Of a stretch of 64,000 nt of DNA, positions 40,690-49,619 are shown one piece after another. Each line of letters opens with the position of its first letter. The first letter of the stretch is position 1. The notes beneath the pieces are model-generated. The model saw only the letters and a program-made list of their open reading frames with translations, had not been told where the DNA came from and made no database searches. The DNA lies in contig NZ_JABBGH010000001.1 of assembly GCF_012927305.1 (NCBI RefSeq), positions 1,612,001 through 1,676,000 of the forward strand, in the 5' to 3' direction. Made by a program: the position numbers and the translations under genes. This DNA comes from Hymenobacter polaris (GTDB lineage: Bacteria > Bacteroidota > Bacteroidia > Cytophagales > Hymenobacteraceae).

Positions 40690-41736
40690 ATGGATTTGAC
40701 GAATTACGCGGTAAGTGACTTCGTGGCGGACGAGTCGTTTCAGGCCTTCGTGGCCGATGCCGACTCGGAGGCCGGACGCTTCTGGCAGGCGTGGCTGGCC
40801 GCGCACCCCGCGCACCAAGCCGATGCCGACCTGGCGGCCGCCCTGGTGCGGGGCCTGGGACCCGGCCCGCGCCTCAACGTGCCGGCCGAGCTGAAGCACC
40901 AGGAGCTGCAGCGCCTGCGCCAAACCCTGTGGGCCCCCACGCCGCAGCCCTGGCTGCGCGGGCGCCGCCGCGCCCGGGTGCTGGTGGGCTCGCTGGCCGC
41001 CGCGGTGCTGGCCGCCGTGGGCTGGTGGCAGTGGCCGGCTACCGGCCCCACTACCGAGTACGTGGCCGCCCCCCACCAGCAGCGCACACTCACCCTGCCC
41101 GATGGCTCGGTGGTGGTGCTCAACGCCAACGCCAAGCTGACCGCCGTCACTCGCTGGACCGCCACTACGCCCCGCGAAGTGTGGCTGACCGGCGAGGCGT
41201 ACTTCCAGGTGACGCACCGGGCGGCCCCGGCCGTGCAGGACATTGCCGCCGCTTCGGCCCCGGCCAAGTTTGTGGTGCACGCCGGCTGGCTCGACATCGC
41301 CGTACTCGGCACCCAGTTCACGGTTAACAACCAGCCTACCAGCACTAAAGTGGTGCTCAACTCGGGCAAGGTAGCCGTGGACCGCCGCGCCTGGCTGGGC
41401 AGCGAAAACCTACTGATGCAGCCCGGCGACCTGGTCGAAACCTCCGAAGCCGCCCCGCAGCTCACCCGCCGGCGCGTGCAGCCCGCCCTGTACTCGGCCT
41501 GGACGCAGGGCCAGCTGCAGCTACAGCAAACGCCCTTGCGCGACCTCGTGCAGCTGCTGCGCGACAACTACAACTGGCAGGTGGAGGTGGCCGACCCCGC
41601 CCTGCTGAACCAGACCCTGACCGGCCTGCTGCCCGCCAACGACCCCGACCTGCTGCTGCCCGCCCTGGCCAAGACCCTAGGCGTGCCCGTCGTGCGCACC
41701 GGCAACGTGGTGCGCTTCGGTACCCTGGCCCGCTAG
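40690..41736 (+). CDS. FecR-family anti-sigma factor
   Basis: 348 residues. A cytoplasmic N-terminal part (1-95) binds the sigma factor. One TM helix (RARVLVGSLAAAVLAAVGWW, about 97-116) follows, then a periplasmic FecR domain (RTLTLPDGSVVVLNANAKL, EVWLTGEAYFQV, FVVHAGWLDIAVLGTQFTV) and a C-terminal DUF4974-like domain (about 275-345, LRDLVQLLRDNYNWQVEVAD). It holds the ECF sigma in check until the SusC N-terminal domain reports substrate. The 250-bp gap from the sigma gene contains a hairpin and an AT-rich stretch, so the pair may not be strictly cotranscribed. A CTTCCCACCC leader precedes the ATG. Confidence 0.92.
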   Translation: MDLTNYAVSDFVADESFQAFVADADSEAGRFWQAWLAAHPAHQADADLAAALVRGLGPGPRLNVPAELKHQELQRLRQTLWAPTPQPWLRGRRRARVLVGSLAAAVLAAVGWWQWPATGPTTEYVAAPHQQRTLTLPDGSVVVLNANAKLTAVTRWTATTPREVWLTGEAYFQVTHRAAPAVQDIAAASAPAKFVVHAGWLDIAVLGTQFTVNNQPTSTKVVLNSGKVAVDRRAWLGSENLLMQPGDLVETSEAAPQLTRRRVQPALYSAWTQGQLQLQQTPLRDLVQLLRDNYNWQVEVADPALLNQTLTGLLPANDPDLLLPALAKTLGVPVVRTGNVVRFGTLAR

Positions 41737-41789
41737 GCTAGCCCTAGGCCTTTTTTCTGCTCGCATTTTTCCTTTCCCCACCCAACCAT

Positions 41790-44700
41790 ATGGCAAATTT
41801 TACCCGCTACGTGCGCCTGGCCCTCTTGCTGGGCGCCGTGCCCAGCGGCGTCAGCCGCGCCCAGGGGGCCCTGGCCCTCGCCGTGCAAAACCCGCGCAGC
41901 CCCGTGGCCTCGGTGCGCGCGTCGGCCGCCCAGGTACCGCTCGAGGCGTTCATCAAGGAGCTGCAAAGCACCTACAAGGTCAACTTCCTGTACCGCAACC
42001 AGCTGGTGACGGGCCGCTACCTGGCCAAAACCCACCCCAGCTTTAAGTCGCTGCCAGAGGCCCTGCGCTACGTGACGCAGCAGAGCGGCCTGCAGTTCGA
42101 GCTGCTCAAGGACGGCCTCTACGTCATCGTGCCCAAGGCGTCGGCGCCGGTGGGGGCCGTGCCCGCCGCCGACACGGCGCCGCTGGCCGCCGCCGAGCCG
42201 CAGGGCGACGCCCTGGCCGACATCACCATCGCCGGCCGCGTAACCGACGAGAAGGGCGTGGGCCTGCCGGGCGTAACGGTGGTAGTGAAGGGCACCACCC
42301 AGGGCGCCACCACCAATACCGATGGCCGATTCAGCCTGCAGGCGCCCGCCAATAGCGTGCTGGTATTCAGCTTCGTGGGCTACACCCGCAAGGAGGTGCC
42401 GGTGGCCGGCGCCACCACCAACCTGAACGTGGCACTGGTGGAGGAGGCGCAGAGCCTGAACGACGTGGTGGTGGTGGGCTACGGCACCCAGCAGCGCGCC
42501 AACGTAACGGGCGCCATCAACACGGTGAACGGCGCGACGCTCGAAAACCGCCCCGTAACCACCGTGGCCCAGGCCCTGCAGGGCACCTCGCCCAACCTCA
42601 CTATTCAGCAAAACAGCGCCGAGCCGGGCGCGGGCCTCAACATCAACATCCGGGGCGTGGGCACCCTCGGCAACGCCTCGCCGCTGATTATCGTGGACGG
42701 CATCGCGGGCTCGCTCAACGCCATCAACCCCAATGATATTGAGAGCGTAACGGTGCTAAAGGACGCCGCCTCGGCCGCCATCTACGGCTCGCGCGCGGCC
42801 AATGGCGTGCTGCTGGTAACCACCAAGCAGGGCGCCCTCAACCAGAAGCCCACCATCGCCTACAACACCACGCTGGGCTGGCAAGCGCCCAACTTCCAGC
42901 GCAAGCCCGTGACGGGCCTCCAGTTTATGGAGCTGAAGAACGAGGCGCTGGTGAATTCGGGGCAGGCGCCGCAGTTTACGCCGCAGCAGATGCGCGATTT
43001 CGCGGCCCACGGCGACTACGACTGGCAGCTGAACCAGGTGCTGAAAAAGCAGGCCTTCCAGCAGAACCACAACCTGAGCGTGAGCGGCAGCGCGGGCAAA
43101 ACCCGCTACCTGGTGTCCCTAGGGTACGTGGACCAGAATAGCCTCTTCTACGGGGATAACTACGGCTTTAAGCGCCTCAACGGCCGCATCAACCTGACGA
43201 CCCAGGTGATCGACCGGCTCAAGATTGGCGCCATTGCGTCGTATGCCCACGTGGGCACCCGCGAGCACGCCTTCGACTCGCAGTGGATTATCAGCGACGC
43301 GGCCCGCATCCCGGTTATCTACCCCATTCAGGACGACCAGGGCAACTACGTGACCCCGGCCACGGCCAGCGACAACTCGGTGAACCGCCTGCTGAATGGC
43401 GGCCTGCGCACCAACTCCAACGACAACGTATTCGGCAACCTCAACGCCGAGTTTGAAATCATCAAGGGCTTGCGGCTGCGCGGCCTGGTGGGCGGCGACC
43501 TGTGGAACTACCAGAACGACGAGTTCCAGCGCAGCCTCATGTACGTGACGCTCGACGGCTCGCCCACGGCCGGCGGCGACGGCAACAACTCGGTGCAGAA
43601 CCGCAACCAGCGCACGCTGCTCACCAACTACCAGGCCACCCTCAACTACGACCGCACCTTTGCCGACAAGCACGGCGTGCAGGCCGTGGTAGGCTACTCG
43701 ACCGAGCACTACACCGACGACCGCCGCGGCATCCACGTCATCAACGTGCCCGGCAACCAGTTTGGGGTGATTAACAACGGCACCACCTACGCCGGGGTGT
43801 ACGACCCCAGCGGCGGCTACCACGCCAACGGCACCTACGGCAACCAGGAGCAGTGGGCCCTGAACTCGGTGTTTGGCCGCGTCAACTACTCGTTTGCCGG
43901 CAAGTACCTGATTGAGGGTAGCTTCCGCTACGATGGGTCGTCGCGCTTTGCCAGCAACCGGCGCTGGGGCTTCTTCCCCTCGGGCTCGGTGGGCTGGCAC
44001 CCGCTGGACGAGAACTTCCTGGATTTCCTCAAGCCCGTGTTCAGCGACCTGAAGTTCCGCGCCTCCCTAGGGCAGCTCGGCAACCAGAACATCGGCCTCT
44101 ACCGCTACCTGAGCACCGTGAGCCTCTCGCCGGGCACCTACTCGTTTGGCGGCGTGCCGGTGTCGGGCTCCTACTTCAGCACCTCCAACTCGGCCATTAC
44201 CTGGGAAACCGCTACCATGGGTAACGTGGGTGTGGATTTCAGCTTCTTCCAAAACGCCTTGTCGTTCAGCGCCGACTACTTCGACAAGCGCACCAGCAAC
44301 ATCCTGATTGACCTGCCGGTGGCTGGGGCCTTCGGGGCCGGCGCGCCCACCCAAAACGCGGCCCGCGTGCGCAACCAGGGCTGGGAAATCACGGCTACCT
44401 ACCGCATGCGCACCGAGCGCGGCTTCAACCAGAGCCTGAGCTTGAACGCGGCCGACACCCGCAACACGGTGCTCGACACCAAGGGCGTGGAAACCATCCG
44501 GGGCGGCGACGCCACCAACATCATCCGCGAGGGCTACCCCATCAACTCGTACTACGGCTACAAAACCGATGGCCTCTACCAGACGATGGAGGAAATCGCC
44601 GCCGGCCCCAAGCCCTCGTTTGTGGCCCCCGGCACGGTGCGGCCCGGCGACATCCGCTACGTGGACCGCAACGGCGACGGCGTGATTAACCAGGACGACC

Positions 44701-45242
44701 GCTTTATTTTGGGCAACCCCTTCCCGCGCTACACCTTCGGCGCCACCTACTCGGCCGATTACAAAGGCTTCGACCTGCTGGTGTTTGTGCAGGGCGTGGG
44801 CAAGCGTAGCCTCTACATCCGGGGCGAGGGCGTGGAAGCTTTCCACAACAACTGGGAGAACGTGTACCAGCAGCACCTCGACCGCTGGACGCCCACCAAT
44901 CCGGGCGGCAGCTACCCGCGCCTGACCATCGGCACGGCCTCCACCAACAATAACCAGGGCTCGGACTACTGGCTGCGCAACGGCGCCTACGCCCGACTCA
45001 AGAACGTGCAGCTTGGCTACACGCTACCCGCCACCCTCACCAAGCGGGCCTACATCCAGCGGCTGCGCATCTTCGCCTCGGGCCAGGACCTGTTCACCAT
45101 CAGTCACTTGAAGAAAATCGGGTTTGACCCCGAGCTGTCGGAGTTCAGCGAAAGCGTGGGCCAGGGCGGCGGCGTGGGCAGCAGCGGCCGCGTGTACCCC
45201 GCCGTGCGCGTGATGACCCTAGGCCTCGACATTACTCTCTAA
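41790..45242 (+). CDS. SusC-type TonB-dependent transporter with STN domain
   Basis: 1150 residues. It has a signal peptide (LALLLGAVPSGVSRAQG) and an STN domain (about 45-115, VPLEAFIKELQSTYKVNFLY, LRYVTQQSGLQFELL). A CarboxypepD-regulatory-like beta domain follows (about 147-225, GRVTDEKGVGLPGVTVVVKG). Next are a TonB box and plug start (LNDVVVVGYGTQQ), the plug (IRGVGTLGNASPLIIVDG, then VLKDAASAAIYGSRAANGV) and a 22-strand outer-membrane barrel ending AVRVMTLGLDITL. It imports oligosaccharides energised by TonB. The STN domain marks it as a transducer that contacts the FecR protein encoded just upstream. A CCTTTCCCCACCC leader precedes the ATG. Confidence 0.96.
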   Translation: MANFTRYVRLALLLGAVPSGVSRAQGALALAVQNPRSPVASVRASAAQVPLEAFIKELQSTYKVNFLYRNQLVTGRYLAKTHPSFKSLPEALRYVTQQSGLQFELLKDGLYVIVPKASAPVGAVPAADTAPLAAAEPQGDALADITIAGRVTDEKGVGLPGVTVVVKGTTQGATTNTDGRFSLQAPANSVLVFSFVGYTRKEVPVAGATTNLNVALVEEAQSLNDVVVVGYGTQQRANVTGAINTVNGATLENRPVTTVAQALQGTSPNLTIQQNSAEPGAGLNINIRGVGTLGNASPLIIVDGIAGSLNAINPNDIESVTVLKDAASAAIYGSRAANGVLLVTTKQGALNQKPTIAYNTTLGWQAPNFQRKPVTGLQFMELKNEALVNSGQAPQFTPQQMRDFAAHGDYDWQLNQVLKKQAFQQNHNLSVSGSAGKTRYLVSLGYVDQNSLFYGDNYGFKRLNGRINLTTQVIDRLKIGAIASYAHVGTREHAFDSQWIISDAARIPVIYPIQDDQGNYVTPATASDNSVNRLLNGGLRTNSNDNVFGNLNAEFEIIKGLRLRGLVGGDLWNYQNDEFQRSLMYVTLDGSPTAGGDGNNSVQNRNQRTLLTNYQATLNYDRTFADKHGVQAVVGYSTEHYTDDRRGIHVINVPGNQFGVINNGTTYAGVYDPSGGYHANGTYGNQEQWALNSVFGRVNYSFAGKYLIEGSFRYDGSSRFASNRRWGFFPSGSVGWHPLDENFLDFLKPVFSDLKFRASLGQLGNQNIGLYRYLSTVSLSPGTYSFGGVPVSGSYFSTSNSAITWETATMGNVGVDFSFFQNALSFSADYFDKRTSNILIDLPVAGAFGAGAPTQNAARVRNQGWEITATYRMRTERGFNQSLSLNAADTRNTVLDTKGVETIRGGDATNIIREGYPINSYYGYKTDGLYQTMEEIAAGPKPSFVAPGTVRPGDIRYVDRNGDGVINQDDRFILGNPFPRYTFGATYSADYKGFDLLVFVQGVGKRSLYIRGEGVEAFHNNWENVYQQHLDRWTPTNPGGSYPRLTIGTASTNNNQGSDYWLRNGAYARLKNVQLGYTLPATLTKRAYIQRLRIFASGQDLFTISHLKKIGFDPELSEFSESVGQGGGVGSSGRVYPAVRVMTLGLDITL

Positions 45243-45264
45243 TCGCTATCCCACCCACCGCCAG

Positions 45265-46875
45265 ATGAACCGCCATTTTCGCCATACGCTCCTGCTGGGG
45301 CTCGGGCTGGGCCTAGGGCTCGGCGCCTGCCAAAAGCTCGACCTGCCGCCCACCGACCGGCCCACCGACGCCACGTTCTGGACCCAGCCCAGCGACGCGG
45401 CCAACGTGCTGACCACGGCCTACGAGAACCTCTACAACTCCGAGTATTTCTTCTTCAACGAGACGCTCTCGGACAACGCCTACAACAAGAGCGACGTGAA
45501 CGGCTCCAACGCCCGCAACATCGCCGAGGGCGCCTACGGCACCAACCAGGCGCGCGTCACCAACGAGTGGGGCTACCACTACTCGGGCATCCGCAAGTGC
45601 AACCAGGTGCTGGCTAACATCGACAAGATTTCGACGCTCGATGCCGGCCTGAAGGCGCGCTACATCGCTGAGGCCCGCGCCCTGCGCGCCTACCAGTACT
45701 TCCAGCTCATGACCTGGTACGGCGACGTGCCGCTGATAACCACCGAAATCAGCGTGACCGACGCCGCTGGCCTCGCCCGCAACCCTAGGGCCGAGGTGCT
45801 CGACTTCGTGCTGAAGGAGCTGGACGCCGCCGCCGCCGACCTGCCCGTGAACACCGCCTACGCCGCCGAAGACCGCGGCCGCTTCACCAAGGGCGCCGCC
45901 CTGGCCGTGAAGGCGCGGGTGCTGCTCTACGAGGGCCGCTGGGCCGACGTGGTAACCGCCACCGACCAGCTGATGGGCGGCACGGTGGGCACCTACAGCT
46001 TGTTTTCGAGCTACGCCGGCGTGTTTGCGCCCGGCAACGAGGGCAACAGCGAAGTCATCCTGGACCTGCAGTACCTCTATCCGTCGCGCACCTACTCCGA
46101 GCAGCGCTTCTTCATTCCGCGCACCGAGGGCAAGCTCATCTGCGCTATCGCCCCCACCCAGGAACTGGTCAATGACTACGTGATGGCCAACGGCAAGGCG
46201 ATTACCGAGAGCGGCTCGGGCTACAATGAGGCCACGCCCTACGTAGGCCGCGACCCGCGCTTCGCCGCCACCATCGTGTACGACGGCTACAAGTGGCAGC
46301 GCCCCGATGGGTCGAGCATACTCATCCGCACCGTGCCCGGCACCGGCGACAACTCCATTGACCGCGCCGACGCCAGCCCCACCGGCTACTACGTGGCCAA
46401 GTACTTCGACCCCACCGCCGACGCCAACCTCAACTCGGGCCTGAACCTGATACTGGTGCGCTACGCCGACGTGCTGCTCATGCGCGCCGAGGCCAAGAAC
46501 GAGCTGGGCCAGCTCACCAGCGCCGAGTGGGACCGCACCATCGGGGCGCTGCGCCGCCGCGCGGGCTTCACCGACGGGGCGGCCCTAGCCTTCCCCGGCG
46601 GCGACAAGGCGGCCCTGCAAACCATCGTGCGCCGCGAGCGCCGCACCGAGCTGGCCATGGAAGGCACGCGCATCTTCGACCTGCGTCGCTGGCGCACCGC
46701 CCAGACGGCCCTCACCGGCTACGCCCACGGCATTAAGGCCGGCGACCCGAACGTGGACGGCGGCTACCTGCGCGTAGACCAGCGCACCTTCGACCCCGCC
46801 AAGCACTATCTCTGGCCGGTGCCCCAGCGCGAGCGCGACATCAACCCCAACCTCAGCCAAAACCCTGGCTGGTAA
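45265..46875 (+). CDS. SusD/RagB-family glycan-binding lipoprotein
   Basis: 536 residues with a lipobox (LGLGLGLGLGACQK). SusD proteins form the hinged lid over the SusC barrel and bind glycans at the surface. Seen are the TPR-like helical core (EARALRAYQYFQLMTWYGDV, ALAVKARVLLYEGRWADVV), the C-terminal LRRRAGFTDGAAL, and EGTRIFDLRRWRTAQ followed by YLWPVPQRERDINPNLSQNPGW, the classic SusD ending. It starts 22 bp after susC, so they are cotranscribed. Confidence 0.96.
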   Translation: MNRHFRHTLLLGLGLGLGLGACQKLDLPPTDRPTDATFWTQPSDAANVLTTAYENLYNSEYFFFNETLSDNAYNKSDVNGSNARNIAEGAYGTNQARVTNEWGYHYSGIRKCNQVLANIDKISTLDAGLKARYIAEARALRAYQYFQLMTWYGDVPLITTEISVTDAAGLARNPRAEVLDFVLKELDAAAADLPVNTAYAAEDRGRFTKGAALAVKARVLLYEGRWADVVTATDQLMGGTVGTYSLFSSYAGVFAPGNEGNSEVILDLQYLYPSRTYSEQRFFIPRTEGKLICAIAPTQELVNDYVMANGKAITESGSGYNEATPYVGRDPRFAATIVYDGYKWQRPDGSSILIRTVPGTGDNSIDRADASPTGYYVAKYFDPTADANLNSGLNLILVRYADVLLMRAEAKNELGQLTSAEWDRTIGALRRRAGFTDGAALAFPGGDKAALQTIVRRERRTELAMEGTRIFDLRRWRTAQTALTGYAHGIKAGDPNVDGGYLRVDQRTFDPAKHYLWPVPQRERDINPNLSQNPGW

Positions 46876-46921
46876 TATTTTGCTTTTCCCACCCTTACTG
46901 CTACCCTAGGCGCTCACGCCC

Positions 46922-48055
46922 ATGAAAACGTCTCCTATTTACCTGCTTTTGCTGCTCGTTGTTGGCCTGCTCGCGGGCTGCAAAAAAGACGACAAAGCCC
47001 TCGACGACACTATCACGCCGGTGACCAACTACATCTCGCCGGCCGACAACGTTGCCATCAAGCTCGACCCGCCCTCCAACGCGGCCGTGACCTTTGAGTG
47101 GAGCCAGGCCCGCGCCGCTGACGGCACGCTGGTGCTCTACGAAGTGGTGTTCGACAAAGACGGCGGCGACTTCTCGAAGCCCGTCTACACCACCGTATCG
47201 GGCACCAACGGCCTCGATACCAAGCTGGTGCTCAGCCACGGCGACCTCAATAAAATCGCCAACCTGGCCGGCATCGCCTCGCAGAGCCAGGGCAAGCTGA
47301 AGTGGATGGTGAACGCCTCGAAAGGCCTGAACGTGCAGCCCGCCAGCTCGGCCCGCACCATGACGGTAGAGCGCCCCGCCGGCTTCTCGGTTATTCCGGG
47401 CAACCTCTACCTCACCGGCTCGGGCACCGAGGGCGGTGCCACCCTAGGGCAGGCGCTGCCGTTCAAGCGCCTCTCATCAGGCATCTTCGAAATCTATACC
47501 AAGCTGACCACGGGCAACGTGAAGATGGTGGACCAGCTGACCGGCACGCCCACCGAGTACTACATCAGCGGCACCAAGCTGCTGCAGGGCAGCAACGCCA
47601 CCAACCCCACGACCACCACGGGCGTGTACCGCATCACCCTCGACTTCAACAACGGCTCGGCCGTCGTGACCGAGATTCAGTCGGTAGGCCTCTGGATTTC
47701 GGCCCAGAACAAGGTGACCGTGACCATTCCCTACGTAGGCAAGGGCCTGTGGGAAGTTGACAATACGCCCATCGAGTTCTTCCAGTTTAGTTGGGGCCGC
47801 GACGAGCGCTACAAGTTCATCTTCACCGAGAAGGACGCCGCCGGCAAAGTGACCATGCGCCAGTACGGTAGCACCAACGTGGACAACGTGCCCCCCACGG
47901 CCACCACGGCGGCTGCCTACTACACCATCGTGCCGGTGGCCGACGACCAGTGGAACAACACCTACAAGTTCCCCGGCACGGCCGACCGCAAGAACGTGGA
48001 CATCCTGGTGATGATGCAGCCCGCCGCCTACACCCACCAGGTGAAGGTGCGCTAG
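46922..48055 (+). CDS. SusE-domain outer-membrane lipoprotein
   Basis: 377 residues, lipoprotein signal LLVVGLLAGCKKDDK. The charged CKKDD after the Cys resembles the Bacteroidota surface-export signal. The N-terminal SusE Ig-like domain spans about 30-135 (ISPADNVAIKLDPPSNAAVT, YEVVFDKDGGDF). Repeated starch-binding-type beta domains follow (GNLYLTGSGTEGG, KRLSSGIFEIYTKL, GLWISAQNKVTVTIPYVGKG). It is a surface glycan-binding protein for the mannan locus, 46 bp after susD, and is preceded by a leader motif (46882-46895). Confidence 0.88.
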   Translation: MKTSPIYLLLLLVVGLLAGCKKDDKALDDTITPVTNYISPADNVAIKLDPPSNAAVTFEWSQARAADGTLVLYEVVFDKDGGDFSKPVYTTVSGTNGLDTKLVLSHGDLNKIANLAGIASQSQGKLKWMVNASKGLNVQPASSARTMTVERPAGFSVIPGNLYLTGSGTEGGATLGQALPFKRLSSGIFEIYTKLTTGNVKMVDQLTGTPTEYYISGTKLLQGSNATNPTTTTGVYRITLDFNNGSAVVTEIQSVGLWISAQNKVTVTIPYVGKGLWEVDNTPIEFFQFSWGRDERYKFIFTEKDAAGKVTMRQYGSTNVDNVPPTATTAAAYYTIVPVADDQWNNTYKFPGTADRKNVDILVMMQPAAYTHQVKVR

Positions 48056-48160
48056 GGAGTAGCCCTAGGCGGGTCGCCTCACCCCCCCGGCCCCCCCGAT
48101 AGCTCACCCCATTTGCCGCCGACTACCCCCCTAGGAATAGCCCACCAACTCTCCCACCCT

Positions 48161-49309
48161 ATGCTTTTCCGTACCACTGCCGGCGCCCTGCTGGCGGCCC
48201 TAGCCCTCACTTCCTGCCACGAGCCTGTCGACGATGCCATTACCCCACCGGCCCCCAAGCCGGTGGTGGTAGAGGCCAACTGGGCCGCCCGGGCCGACTC
48301 GGCCCAGGCCGCGCTCAACCAAGGCTTCTGGTCCAGCGACCAGTACTACCTGCAGAACAACGCCGGCCAAACCAACTTCAACTACTGGTGGCAGGCCCAC
48401 GGCCTCGACGTGCTGGTCGATGGCTACCAGCGCACCAAGGTGCTGGACTACACCGCCCGGATGCAGTTGCAGCAGCAGGGCACCAAGAAGAAGAACGGCA
48501 ACACTTACCTCAACAATTTCTACGACGACATGGCCTGGCAGGCCCTGGCCAACCTGCGCGCCTACCAGGCCACCCAGGACCAGTCGTACAAAGCCACCGC
48601 CCAGCTGCTGTGGACCGACCTGAAGGGCGGCTGGAACACCAACCAGGGCGGCGGCATCGCCTGGAAAAAGGACCAGCTCGACTATAAAAACACGCCTGCC
48701 AATGCGCCGGTGGCCATCCTGGGTGCCCGCCTCTACCAGCTCGACCGCAACCCCGACGACCTGGCTTGGGCCCAGAAGATTTACGACTGGCAGAAGAAGA
48801 ACCTGGTGGACCCCACCACCGGCGCCGTGTGGGACGGCATCAACCGCCAGGGCAACGGGCAGGTAGACAAGGACTGGCGCTTTAGCTACAACCAGGGCAC
48901 CTTCCTAGGGGCCGGCCTGGAGCTGTACCGCGCCACCCAGCAAAGCAGCTACCTCGACGACGCCAACCGCACGGCCAGCTACGTGCTCAACGACAGCCAG
49001 CTCTCGCCAAACGGCATCCTCAAGGACGAGGGCGGCGGCGACGGCGGCTTGTTCAAGGGCATTTTGGTGCGCTACCTGGCCTTGCTGGCCACCGAGCCCA
49101 CCGTGCCCGCCGCCACCCGCGCCAACTACGTGTCATTCCTGAAGTTCAACGCGGAAAGCCTCTACAAGAAAGGCACGCGCAAGCCGCAATTCCTCTTCAA
49201 CACCAACTGGACGACGCAGCCGGGCGGCACCGTCGATGGCTCGACGCAGCTCAGCGGCGTGATGCTATTCGAAGTAATGGCCGACTTGCAGGCGCGCAAG
49301 CTTTTGTAG
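48161..49309 (+). CDS. GH76 endo-alpha-1,6-mannanase, lipoprotein
   Basis: 382 residues; ATG 48161 opens a lipobox signal (GALLAALALTSC). It is a GH76 (alpha/alpha)6 barrel. NNFYDDMAWQALANL carries the catalytic Asp122-Asp123. Also present are GGWNTNQGGGIAWKKDQ, NAPVAILGARLYQL, WRFSYNQGTFLGAGLELY and FKGILVRYLALL, all typical of the family. It would cut the alpha-1,6-mannan backbone at the cell surface or in the periplasm, feeding SusCD or the GH92 enzymes. CTCTCCCACCCT abuts the start codon. Confidence 0.92.
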   Translation: MLFRTTAGALLAALALTSCHEPVDDAITPPAPKPVVVEANWAARADSAQAALNQGFWSSDQYYLQNNAGQTNFNYWWQAHGLDVLVDGYQRTKVLDYTARMQLQQQGTKKKNGNTYLNNFYDDMAWQALANLRAYQATQDQSYKATAQLLWTDLKGGWNTNQGGGIAWKKDQLDYKNTPANAPVAILGARLYQLDRNPDDLAWAQKIYDWQKKNLVDPTTGAVWDGINRQGNGQVDKDWRFSYNQGTFLGAGLELYRATQQSSYLDDANRTASYVLNDSQLSPNGILKDEGGGDGGLFKGILVRYLALLATEPTVPAATRANYVSFLKFNAESLYKKGTRKPQFLFNTNWTTQPGGTVDGSTQLSGVMLFEVMADLQARKLL

Positions 49310-49441
49310 GTGGCCCTAGGCCTTTCTAACGACAAAAGACCAGGCTGCGCGGTGGGGTGCGCCTTGTCTGCCCGCGTCTGGCTGGTGGGGCCGGGCGCGG
49401 GCGTTTTTTTGCCACCTTGCTGGTGGTTTTTAAGGTACTAT

Positions 49442-49595
49442 CTGTCGTCCTCTGCGTGCAACCTCACCCCCGGCCCCTCTCCTTAGGGAGAGGGGAGCCA
49501 CGGCAGCGCGGGCATTCGCTCGTGTACTCAATCGTCAGGCTCCCCTCTCCTTATGGAGAGGGGCCGGGGGTGAGGTTGCACGCGGAGGACGACAG
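49442..49595. repeat. Composite hairpin: family B core with CTCTGCG flanks
   Basis: Outer arms CTGTCGTCCTCTGCGTGCAA, then the family B core CCTCACCCCCGGCCCCTC, repeat in inverse at the right (ends 49595). Arms total about 58 bp with one mismatch region and a 38-bp loop. The outer part resembles the CTCTGCG hairpin at 26284. Confidence 0.9.
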
Positions 49596-49619
49596 CTATA
49601 AACACTCAAAACTCCTGTT

